From: Gemmatimonadota bacterium
Lineage (GTDB): Bacteria; Gemmatimonadota; Gemmatimonadetes; Gemmatimonadales; GWC2-71-9
Assembly (NCBI GenBank): GCA_003221005.1
Contig: QHTZ01000109.1
Span: 1-32,393 of the forward strand
Reading direction: 5' to 3'
DNA length: 32,393 bases
The notes under the pieces: model-generated
Seen by the model: only the letters and a program-made list of their open reading frames with translations
Database searches by the model: none
What the model was told of the DNA's origin: nothing
Shown: positions 6,659 through 15,448 of the stretch, piece by piece
Position numbering within the stretch: position 1 is the stretch's first letter
Layout: each line of letters starts with the position of its first letter
Translations under genes and position numbers: made by a program

Positions 6659-8757
6659 CACGACGCCTTCGCCTGTTCCAACTCCTTCTTCCGCGCTTCG
6701 GCCACCTTGTGCGCGGCGTCGGGCGGGACTTCCTGGTACACGTGGAACTTCTGCCGGTACGTCCCCCGCCCGTGGGTGAGCGAATGCAGCGTCGTCGCGT
6801 AGCGATCGAGCTCCGCCTCCGGCACGAGCGCCCGCACCTTCGTGAGCCGGCCGTCCTTGTCGCTGCCGAGGATCTGCCCGCGCCGCGACGAGAGATCGCC
6901 CATGACGGCGCCCAGGTACTCGTCGGGCGTGAAGACCTCGAGCTCGAGGATCGGCTCGAGCAGGGTGGGCCGCGCGTTCGGGCTGACGTTCCGGAATGCG
7001 AGAATGCCGGCCATCTTGAACGACTGCTCGTTCGAGTCCACGTCGTGATAGCTGCCGTCGTACAGCTCCACCTTGAAGTCCACCACGGGATACCCCGCGA
7101 TGGGGCCGCGGGCCGCTGCCTCCTGGATCCCGCGCTCCACCGCCGGGATATACTGGCGCGGAATCACGCCGCCCACGATCTCGTCCGCGAACTGGATCCC
7201 TGAGCCGCGCGGCAGCGGGGCGATGCGGATCCAGCAGTCGCCGTACTGGCCGCGGCCCCCTGTCTGCTTCTTGTGCTTCCCCTGCCCCTCCGCCCTGCCC
7301 TTGAACGTCTCGCGGTAGGCGACCTTCGGCTTGGTGATCAGGGCGTGGACGCCGAACTTCCGCGCCAGGCGACCCACGATGATCTCGAGGTGCCGCTCCC
7401 CCAGGCCGCGGATCAGCGTCTGCTGCAGCTCGCCGTTGTACTCGTGCTGGAACGTCGGGTCTTCCTCGTGCAGCTTGTGCAGTCCGTTCGAGAGCTTCTC
7501 CTCCTCGCCCCGCTGCTTCACCTCGATCGCTTCCGTGAGCACGGGCTCGGGGAACGGAATCTTGGGGAGCACCATCGCCGCGTCCTTCGTGGAGAGCGTG
7601 TCGTTGGTGTGCGTGTCGCGCAGCTTCGCGACCACGCCGATGTCCCCGGCGTGGAGCTCGGCGATCTCGACCCGGTCTTTCCCGACAGTGACGCAGAGGT
7701 GATTCAGTTTCTCCGTCGCCTCGCGCGGCGCGTTGTAAACGTCCTGGCCATTCTTCACGGTGCCCGAGTACAGCCGGAAGAAGGTCACGTCGCCGACATG
7801 GGGCTCGGAGATCGTCTTGAACACCTGCGCGACGAACGGTCCGCCGTCGTCCGGCTTGAGCGTGACCTTCTCCGCGCTCCCCCACTTGTGCGCCTCGACC
7901 GGCGGGCGCTCTCCCGGCGGGGGGAACAGCTCCACCATCTTCGACAGCAGCGCCCGAGTCCCGTACGTGAGCTCGGCCGCGCCGCAGAACAGCGGGTACA
8001 GCTCGCCCCGGGCCATGCCCGCCTTCATGGCGGCGATGGCCTCGTCACGCCCGATCTGCTCGCCACCCAGGTAGCGCTCGAGCAGCGTGTCGTCCGTCTC
8101 GGCGATCCGCTCGATCAGCTCCTTTGAGTACCGCTCGAACCGCTCCCGGTACTCCGCCGGCACGTCGACTTCCTCGTATTCCCCGTTCTTCGTCCCCTTT
8201 TTGTAGAGGTGACATTTCTGGGAGAAGAGGTTGATGATCCCGTGGAACTCCGGTCCCTCGCCGACCGGGATCTCCACCGGGATCACCTTCGGGGTGAGGG
8301 CGTCCTTGATCTGCCCGTACACGCGCTCGAAGTTCGCGTGTTCCTTGTCCATCAGGGACACAAAGAAGAGCCGGGGGATCGCTCGCCGCTCGCAGTAATC
8401 CCACACTTTCTCGGTGCCCACCTCGACGCCGCCCGTCGCCGACACGACTACCACGGCGGCGTCGGCGGCGTAGACGCCCGCCAGCGCGTCGCCGGTGAAG
8501 TCGAGGTAGCCGGGGGTGTCGATCAGGTTGAGCTTCGTCTCCATCCACTCGGCCACGCCGAGCGCCAGGTTGATGGAGTACTTGCGTTCGATCTCGTCGG
8601 GGGTGTAATCGGTGAGGGCGGTGCCGTCCTTCACGGACCCGTGGCGCTTGCTCGTTCCAGCCACGAACGCGAGGGCGTCGACCAGCGACGTCTTGCCGCT
8701 CGCGCCGTGGCCGACGACGGCCACGTTGCGGATCTCCGCGGTCCTATATACGCGCAT
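6658..8757 (-). CDS. Elongation factor G-like GTPase (FusA2-type paralogue)
   Basis: 699 residues, full length for EF-G. The P-loop is GHGASGKT (16-23), the G3 motif DTPG (80-83), and the EF-G domains follow in order to a domain IV/V end containing GRGQYGDC and LSSRRGQILG. Two positions differ from translational EF-G. The switch I sequence reads ERKYSI rather than the usual RGITI. The guanine-specificity motif NKxD is degraded to SLMD (134-137), keeping only the Asp. There are no ribosomal protein genes nearby, so this is likely the second, EF-G-like copy known in many phyla, whose role (alternative translocation, recycling or stress) is poorly defined. It heads an operon with a membrane protein and a lipoprotein. 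The start is ATG 8757; a GGAG lies 11 bases upstream. Confidence 0.9.
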   Translation of the reverse strand: MRVYRTAEIRNVAVVGHGASGKTSLVDALAFVAGTSKRHGSVKDGTALTDYTPDEIERKYSINLALGVAEWMETKLNLIDTPGYLDFTGDALAGVYAADAAVVVVSATGGVEVGTEKVWDYCERRAIPRLFFVSLMDKEHANFERVYGQIKDALTPKVIPVEIPVGEGPEFHGIINLFSQKCHLYKKGTKNGEYEEVDVPAEYRERFERYSKELIERIAETDDTLLERYLGGEQIGRDEAIAAMKAGMARGELYPLFCGAAELTYGTRALLSKMVELFPPPGERPPVEAHKWGSAEKVTLKPDDGGPFVAQVFKTISEPHVGDVTFFRLYSGTVKNGQDVYNAPREATEKLNHLCVTVGKDRVEIAELHAGDIGVVAKLRDTHTNDTLSTKDAAMVLPKIPFPEPVLTEAIEVKQRGEEEKLSNGLHKLHEEDPTFQHEYNGELQQTLIRGLGERHLEIIVGRLARKFGVHALITKPKVAYRETFKGRAEGQGKHKKQTGGRGQYGDCWIRIAPLPRGSGIQFADEIVGGVIPRQYIPAVERGIQEAAARGPIAGYPVVDFKVELYDGSYHDVDSNEQSFKMAGILAFRNVSPNARPTLLEPILELEVFTPDEYLGAVMGDLSSRRGQILGSDKDGRLTKVRALVPEAELDRYATTLHSLTHGRGTYRQKFHVYQEVPPDAAHKVAEARKKELEQAKAS

Positions 8758-8826
8758 AGCGCGGGCAACTCCGGGGCTAGTGGACAGGAGAATATGACGC
8801 AGAAAACAGGGGGTGGGCTAGGCATA

Positions 8827-8930
8827 GGCTAGACGGGTAGACGGACAGCGGTGTCTAGTCGCGAGTGGCCAGGAGAACGTCTTCCTGTAGCCTCCTACCT
8901 GCACACCGCTACCCGTCTATCCGTCTAGCC
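8827..8930. repeat. Inverted octamer-repeat arms between two minus-strand genes
   Basis: The left arm (8827-8854) reads GGCTAGACGGGTAGACGG and continues ACAGCGGTGT. The right arm (8903-8930) is nearly its reverse complement, with about 24 of 28 positions pairing across a 48-base loop. Each arm is built from the octamer NTAGACGG. The right arm covers the last codons and stop of the MFS gene. On the minus strand it lies between that gene and the EF-G-like gene, so it could end the first transcript. Confidence 0.65.
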
Positions 8931-10121
8931 TTGCACGGCCTGTTGACTCACAACTCGATCCTGTTCGCTCTTTGGCACCTTCAGGGTCGCCAAGCCCCCC
9001 AATGCCATAACTGCCCCCGCGACCAGAAACGCCGCCGCATGCGACCCGTCGTATACCTCGCCGACGACGATGGGCCCGAGCAGGCGGCCCAGGGCCGAGA
9101 GCGCCTGAGCCGCGCCCAGCACCGTACCCTGCTCGGTGGGATCGGCGAAGATCGACACGAGGCCCGACGCCGCCGGACCGAAGATGCTGTTCGAGAACGC
9201 GAGCACGACGGTCCACGCGTACAGCGCCGGCGTCGAGTGAAGCGCCGGGATCACGGCGATGGCGAGCGCCATGCCGAAACCCCCGGCGATGAGCAGCCTG
9301 CGATCACCGACGCGATGCGCGAGCTTGCCGAACAGGTAGCCCTGCACCACGGCGGCGGTGGCGCCGATCACGGTGAACAACCAGCCGAGCTGCTGTTCTC
9401 GCCAGCCGAAGGCGAGCCCCGCCCACAGCGGCAGCGCCACCGAGTACCCCGCGAACGCGAACGGCGCGATCCCCCAGGCGGCCATGAGCGGCGCGAGCTT
9501 GGGATTGCGCACCGCATCCCCGATGTGGGAGAGGTCCCAGGTACCGCGCTCGCTGCGATGCTCCGCGCGGAGCGACTCGGGGAGAATCAGGTACGCCGAC
9601 ACGAAGTTCAGGAGCGACAAGCCCGCCGCCACGAGGCCGGGCGCCGCCGGGCCGAGGTAGTGCGCCGACAGCCCGCCCACCGCCGGCCCGATGATGAAGC
9701 CGAGCCCGAACGCGGCCCCGATCACGCCCATGCCGCGCGAGCGCTCGCTACGCGTCGTGATGTCCGCCACATATGCCTGCGCCGCCGAAATGTTGCCGCC
9801 CGCGAACCCGGACACGACTCGCGCCAGGAACAACAGGGCGTACGAATGCGCCGCTGCGAACAGCAGATATCCCGCCGCGTTACAGAGCATCGTCGCGAGC
9901 AGGATGGGCCGGCGGCCGACGCGGTCGGAGGTGCGCCCCAGGACGGCCGTGGCCACGAATTGCATCAGTGAGAACACACCGAGCAGCGCTCCCAGGCCGA
10001 ATCCCCCGGCCCCGAGACGCTGCGCGTAGTAGGGCAGGATCGGAATGATGATCCCGAACCCGATGAGATCGACGAGGATGGTGAAGAAGATGACGGACAG
10101 GCGGGAGCGGGCCGCGGGCAT
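8925..10121 (-). CDS. MFS transporter, TetA-like drug efflux branch
   Basis: 398 residues from ATG 10121; a GTG three codons upstream (10130) is an alternative, and neither has a clear ribosome binding site. About twelve hydrophobic helices are visible. Motif A of the major facilitator superfamily lies between helices 2 and 3 as LGRTSDRVGRRPILL, close to the tetracycline/H+ antiporter (TCR/Tet) subgroup. The first helix contains the typical DLIGFGIIIPILPYY, and motif C-like GLGFIIGPAVGG is in helix 5. It should export a small hydrophobic compound by proton antiport at the inner membrane. No TetR-type regulator lies nearby, so real tetracycline resistance should not be assumed. The gene stands alone, with repeat arrays on both sides. 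Confidence 0.9.
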   Translation of the reverse strand: MPAARSRLSVIFFTILVDLIGFGIIIPILPYYAQRLGAGGFGLGALLGVFSLMQFVATAVLGRTSDRVGRRPILLATMLCNAAGYLLFAAAHSYALLFLARVVSGFAGGNISAAQAYVADITTRSERSRGMGVIGAAFGLGFIIGPAVGGLSAHYLGPAAPGLVAAGLSLLNFVSAYLILPESLRAEHRSERGTWDLSHIGDAVRNPKLAPLMAAWGIAPFAFAGYSVALPLWAGLAFGWREQQLGWLFTVIGATAAVVQGYLFGKLAHRVGDRRLLIAGGFGMALAIAVIPALHSTPALYAWTVVLAFSNSIFGPAASGLVSIFADPTEQGTVLGAAQALSALGRLLGPIVVGEVYDGSHAAAFLVAGAVMALGGLATLKVPKSEQDRVVSQQAVQG

Positions 10122-10147
10122 GAGGGCCACAAATCTAACCCAGAATC

Positions 10148-10206
10148 GTCGGACAGTCGGACGGACTCGCTAGTCCGCCGACAGTCCGACTGTCCGACCG
10201 TCCGAC
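10148..10206. repeat. GTCCGACN octamer array with inverted arms
   Basis: Two copies of GTCGGAC (from 10148, period 8) are followed, after about 20 bases, by three copies of the reverse complement GTCCGAC (period 8) up to 10206. The centre contains GGACTCGCTAGTCC, a further short palindrome. The array fills the space between the protease stop (10207) and the MFS start, both on the minus strand, so its RNA would form a stem-loop after the protease gene. It is built like the arrays at 8827 and 15394 but with a different unit sequence. Confidence 0.75.
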
Positions 10207-11235
10207 TTAGGAGTCCTCCGGGACGACCCGGAGCTCGCGCTTCTCGGCTCCCCGCACGATCACGATCGGAACCGTCATGCCGACCACGTCACCGGTCAGC
10301 ACCCGGTGCAGGTCGTCGATCCCGGCGACGGCGTGGCCGTTCAGGCTCACGATGACGTCGCCCTTGGCCAGCCCGGCCCGCTCAGCCGGGCTCCCGGACT
10401 CGACGGACATCACGAGCACGCCCCCGGGAACGTCGAGCGCGTGCTCGCGGATCGTGAGCCGCCGCAGCGGCACGTTCTGTCCCGCCACCCCGATCCGGCC
10501 CCGGCGAATGCGCCCTTCCTTGATCACCTGTGCGGCGACGAACTTCGCGGTGTTGATCCCGACCGCGAAGCAGATTCCTTGCGCCGGCAGGATGACGGCG
10601 GTGTTCACCCCGACGACCTGTCCGCGGCCGTTGACGAGCGGACCGCCCGAGTTGCCGGGATTGAGCGCCGCGTCGGTCTGGATCACGTCGTCGATGAGGC
10701 GGCCTCCCACCGACCTGAAGGAGCGGCCGAGCGCGCTGACGACGCCGGCGGTCACGGTCTGCTGGAACCCGTAGGGATTGCCGATCGCGACGACCAGCTC
10801 GCCCACGCGCAGCGCCCGCGAATCACCTAGCGCCGCCGCCGGCAGCCCCGCCCCATTCACGCGGATGACGGCGAGGTCGGTGTCGGGATCGTCACCCGCC
10901 AGCTCGGCCTGGAGGTGGCGGCCGTCGGAGAGTGCGACCTCGATCTTGCTCGCCCCGTGTACCACGTGGCTGTTGGTGAGCGCGAAGCCGTCTTGCGTGA
11001 ACAGAAACCCCGAGCCGTGACCGGGCACATCGCGGAAATCGGACCGGCCGCGGCGCCGGACGCGCTGCTGGACTTCTACTGTTACGACCGTCGGTCCCAC
11101 ACGCTCCGCCGCGCCGATCACCGTGCGGGAATACGCATCGAGCGGCGCCTCGTCGGTTGGGACAGGGATCGGCCCGCCAGCGGCGGGCGGCTGGCCCGTC
11201 TCGGTCGTTGAAAGCGGCGTGAATACAGGAGTCAT
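10207..11235 (-). CDS. HtrA/DegP-like S1C serine protease with one PDZ domain
   Basis: 342 residues. The trypsin-like domain covers about 35-240 with a complete triad: His90 (TNSHVVHG), Asp120 (DTDLAV) and Ser196 (NPGNSGGPL). One PDZ domain follows at about 250-335 (GGVLVMSVESGSPAERAGLAKGDVIVSLNG). Family members usually degrade misfolded envelope proteins. This one shows no signal peptide or membrane anchor: the N-terminus is a polar, Pro/Thr-rich stretch of about 33 residues. It may therefore act in the cytoplasm, as other leaderless S1C proteases are thought to, or the start may be misassigned. ATG 11235 has a GAGG about eight bases upstream, which supports it. It is divergent from the DinB gene. 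Confidence 0.9.
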   Translation of the reverse strand: MTPVFTPLSTTETGQPPAAGGPIPVPTDEAPLDAYSRTVIGAAERVGPTVVTVEVQQRVRRRGRSDFRDVPGHGSGFLFTQDGFALTNSHVVHGASKIEVALSDGRHLQAELAGDDPDTDLAVIRVNGAGLPAAALGDSRALRVGELVVAIGNPYGFQQTVTAGVVSALGRSFRSVGGRLIDDVIQTDAALNPGNSGGPLVNGRGQVVGVNTAVILPAQGICFAVGINTAKFVAAQVIKEGRIRRGRIGVAGQNVPLRRLTIREHALDVPGGVLVMSVESGSPAERAGLAKGDVIVSLNGHAVAGIDDLHRVLTGDVVGMTVPIVIVRGAEKRELRVVPEDS

Positions 11236-11314
11236 CAGGCGCCCTCGCGTCGGAGTTCTCTAGAGGAAACGCCGGGCGGTTCCCCCCGGGCTCCTCGCAC
11301 ACCTGCCGCCGCGG

Positions 11315-11320
11315 TAGCTT
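11315..11320 (+). promoter_or_regulatory. Possible -10 hexamer for a leaderless DinB mRNA
   Basis: TAGCTT ends 5 bases before the ATG at 11326, and there is no Shine-Dalgarno sequence. The surrounding CGGTAGCTT is also found just upstream of glnK (31467-31475), where a TTGACA precedes it. No convincing -35 is seen here. The role is inferred from the shared context. Confidence 0.4.
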
Positions 11321-11325
11321 GGAAC

Positions 11326-11853
11326 ATGGTCCTGGCGACCATCCCCCGTCCCGATCTCGTCGAGTATGAGCCGCACTACGAGTCGTACGTGTCCAGGGTA
11401 CCGGCAGGAGACCTCCTAACAATCCTCGAAGACCAGCGGCGGGAAACCCAGCAGCTCCTGAGCGGCATCGCGGACGCCAAGGCCCTGTATCGCTACGCCC
11501 CCGGCAAGTGGAGCATCAAGGAGGTCGTGGGGCACGTGACCGACGCGGAGCGAATCTTTGGCTATCGCGCGCTGCGCTTCGCACGCGGGGATGAGACGCC
11601 GCTACCGGGGTTCGACGAGCAGTCCTACGCGCCCGCTGGCAGGTTCGACGCCCGCCCGCTCGCGAGCCTGGCGGCCGAGCTCGATGTAGTGCGCCGCGCG
11701 ACGATCGCACTGTTCGGCGGGCTGGACCCCGCGACGCTCACCCGACGGGGCACGGCGAACCAGCACGAGATCTCGGTGCGCGCCCTCGCGTACGTCATCG
11801 CCGGACACGAGCGGCATCACGTGGCGATCCTGCGGGAGCGCTACCTGCGGTAG
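11326..11853 (+). CDS. DinB family protein
   Basis: 175 residues, the usual size for the DinB/YfiT-like four-helix-bundle family. Members bind a divalent metal through three histidines; many act as thiol-dependent S-transferases (bacillithiol or mycothiol) or hydrolases, others are uncharacterised. The expected ligands are present: His70 in KEVVGHVTDAE and the C-terminal pair His161 and His165 in GHERHHVAIL. The helix-2 motif WSIKEVVGH is a recognisable family signature. It has no signal peptide, so it is cytoplasmic. The gene stands alone on the + strand, divergent from the protease and convergent with the ABC exporter 13 bases away. The substrate cannot be predicted. Confidence 0.88.
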   Translation: MVLATIPRPDLVEYEPHYESYVSRVPAGDLLTILEDQRRETQQLLSGIADAKALYRYAPGKWSIKEVVGHVTDAERIFGYRALRFARGDETPLPGFDEQSYAPAGRFDARPLASLAAELDVVRRATIALFGGLDPATLTRRGTANQHEISVRALAYVIAGHERHHVAILRERYLR

Positions 11854-11866
11854 CGGCGTCGCGGAG

Positions 11867-13756
11867 TTACCGGTAACCCGCCGCCTGCAGGCTGAACAGC
11901 TCGGCGTATAACCCGCCGCGCGCCACCAGTTCCTCGTGGGTCCCCTGGTCCACGAGCTCCCCACCTTGAAGCACGAGGATCCGGTCCGCCATCCGCACCG
12001 TGGAGAACCGGTGCGAGATCAGCACCGCCATCCTGCCCTTCGTCAGCTCGGCAAACCGCAGGAACACCTCGTACTCGGCGCGTGCGTCCAGGGACGCCGT
12101 CGGCTCGTCGAGGATCAGCACCTGCGCGTCGCGCATGTAGGCGCGCCCCAGGGCGACCTTCTGCCACTCGCCGCCTGACAGCTCGACGCCGCCGTCAAAG
12201 CGGCGGCCGAGCATCTGGTCATAGCCCTTCTCGAGCCGGGACGCCACCGAGTCCGCGAGGCTGCGGCGCGCCGCCTCGCGCACCCGCGCCTGGTCGTCCA
12301 GCGCCTCCACCTGGCTCACCCCGATGTTCTCCTTGAAGATGAAGTCGTACCGCACGAAGTCCTGGAAGATCACGCCGATGTTGCGGCGCAGGCTCTCCAG
12401 GCCGTAGTCGCGCAGATCGACCCCGTCCAGCAGGATGCGCCCCTCGTCCGGGTCGTAGAGGCGCGCGAGCAGCTTCACGAGAGTCGTCTTGCCCGCGCCG
12501 TTCTCTCCCACCAGCGCGATCCGCTCCTCGGGCTCGAATTTGAAACTCAGGTGCCGCACCGCCCAGCGGTCCGAGCCGGGATAGCGGAACCCCACGTCCT
12601 GGAACTCGAAGCCCGTGCGGATCGGCACGGGGACGGCGCGGGCGCCCGGCCGGGACGTGACCCGTGGCCGCACGTCGAAGAAGCTGAACAGGTCCGAGAG
12701 ATACAGGCTCTGCTCGAACACCTGAGAGACGGAGAGCAGGATCCGCTGGATCAGATCGCGGCTCTGGCGGAACGAGCCCGCCAGGAACGTGAGCGCGCCG
12801 ACGGTGAAGCGACCGAGCACGGTGAGATAGATCGTCACCGCGTAGGCACCGTAGTAGCCCAGCGTACCGATCGTGACGAACACGGTGGAGACGACGTTAC
12901 GCTTCACCGCAAGGCGCTTGTTGGCGTCGTAGAACTGGTCGGAGAGCTTCGCGTAGCGGCCCACCAGGAAGTCCGACAGGCCGAACAACTTGACTTCCTT
13001 GGCCATCTCGTCGGACGCGCCCGCGTAGCGGAGGTAGTCGAGCAGCCGCCGCTCGGGCGTCCAGGAGAAGAGCAGCGAGTATCCCAGGGCGGCGTAGTGC
13101 GTCTCGCCCAGGAAGGATGGCAGCACGGCGACGACGAGCAGCAACAGCAGCCACGGGAGCTGCACCAGCAGCACCCCGGCCAGCGAAGCGAGGGTCACGA
13201 AGTCCTGCGTCGTCGACAGCAGCAGCGCGATCAGCCCGATCCGCCCGACCGTCTGACGGCGGGCGCGCTCCAGGTGATCGTACGTCTCCGCGTCCTCATA
13301 CTGCGCCAAGTCGAGCGTGGCCGCGTGCTGCATCAACCGCACGCTGATGCGGTTTGAAAACAGGTCGCCGAGCAGGCTCTCGAGCAGAGAAGAAAGCCGG
13401 GCGAGCCCTTCACCCCCCACGGCGATCCCGAGCTCTAGCCCCACGAGCACCCCGAGGTGCCACCAGTCGACGGCACCCCCCGCCGACCGCGCTCGCATCC
13501 CGGCGATGACGCCGTCGATGATCAGTTTCCCGATCCACAGGACGGCGAGGGGGATGAACGACCGCACGGCGCGGAGCGCGAGGATCGCGACGGTGTAGCC
13601 ACGGTGCGTCTGATAGACCAGCCGCAGCAGCGGCGGCACGTACTTCAGGGCCTGCAGCCGCTCGTTCCAAGTTGGCGGCTTGCCATCGCCCCCCGAGAGC
13701 AAGCTCCTGGGGCTCGGCAGGATGCCGTGGGAGACGAAGCGAGTTGGCGCGCTCAC
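11867..13756 (-). CDS. ABC exporter: fused membrane and ATP-binding protein
   Basis: 629 residues from the GTG at 13756, chosen because GAGGGA lies 10 bases upstream; the frame stays open further upstream but would overlap the divergent DUF1800 gene. The N-terminal half (about 40-350) is a type IV exporter membrane domain with several long helices. The nucleotide-binding domain starts near 385: Walker A GENGAGKT (about 418-425), Q-loop VIFQD (about 462-466), signature LSGGE (about 526-530), Walker B VLILDEP (about 546-552), and switch His in ISHR. All ATPase motifs are intact, so it should work as a homodimer in the inner membrane. Substrates of such exporters include lipids, peptides and drugs; this one cannot be assigned. 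It ends 13 bases from the convergent DinB gene. Confidence 0.9.
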   Translation of the reverse strand: MSAPTRFVSHGILPSPRSLLSGGDGKPPTWNERLQALKYVPPLLRLVYQTHRGYTVAILALRAVRSFIPLAVLWIGKLIIDGVIAGMRARSAGGAVDWWHLGVLVGLELGIAVGGEGLARLSSLLESLLGDLFSNRISVRLMQHAATLDLAQYEDAETYDHLERARRQTVGRIGLIALLLSTTQDFVTLASLAGVLLVQLPWLLLLLVVAVLPSFLGETHYAALGYSLLFSWTPERRLLDYLRYAGASDEMAKEVKLFGLSDFLVGRYAKLSDQFYDANKRLAVKRNVVSTVFVTIGTLGYYGAYAVTIYLTVLGRFTVGALTFLAGSFRQSRDLIQRILLSVSQVFEQSLYLSDLFSFFDVRPRVTSRPGARAVPVPIRTGFEFQDVGFRYPGSDRWAVRHLSFKFEPEERIALVGENGAGKTTLVKLLARLYDPDEGRILLDGVDLRDYGLESLRRNIGVIFQDFVRYDFIFKENIGVSQVEALDDQARVREAARRSLADSVASRLEKGYDQMLGRRFDGGVELSGGEWQKVALGRAYMRDAQVLILDEPTASLDARAEYEVFLRFAELTKGRMAVLISHRFSTVRMADRILVLQGGELVDQGTHEELVARGGLYAELFSLQAAGYR

Positions 13757-13788
13757 AGCGTTAACTTCCCTCGAGGACCGTGCGTCAA

Positions 13789-13794
13789 TATAAC
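13789..13794 (+). promoter_or_regulatory. Possible -10 element just before the DUF1800 start
   Basis: The AT-rich CAATATAAC in otherwise GC-rich DNA places a TATAAC hexamer 3 bases before ATG 13798 (or AATATA 5 bases before it). There is no Shine-Dalgarno sequence, so a leaderless transcript is plausible. Confidence 0.35.
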
Positions 13795-13797
13795 CGC

Positions 13798-15393
<1,596 letters not shown>

Positions 15394-15432
15394 GCGGTAG
15401 GGGCGGTCAGAGGCGGTATCAGGCGGTAAGCG
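15394..15432. repeat. GGCGGTA repeat array before the DUF1501 gene
   Basis: Four copies of GCGGT spaced 9-10 bases apart start right after the DUF1800 stop and end just before the Shine-Dalgarno sequence of the next gene. A reverse-complement array of decamers lies at 15544-15590 inside that gene. GCGGTAGGGGCGGT (15394-15407) can pair with 15549-15563, leaving one bulged C. Confidence 0.7.
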
Positions 15433-15448
15433 TTTGGAGGAGCGACCG

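Noticed and set aside
5306..7885. Single 859-codon open frame joining the DUF805/SRPBCC protein to sequence antisense in frame to the GTPase gene
   Set aside because: The first 400 or so residues are low-complexity Arg/Ala-rich frame-shifted reading of the EF-G-like gene; the TGATG overlap gives a natural start at 6658.
8925..10121. Calling the MFS protein a tetracycline resistance gene
   Set aside because: It shares motif A with TetA but so do many general exporters, and no regulator or resistance context is present.
11236..11325. Sigma-E type promoter (GGAAC...TCTA) for the HtrA-like gene
   Set aside because: The two parts are present on the minus strand but the spacing is about three bases too short.
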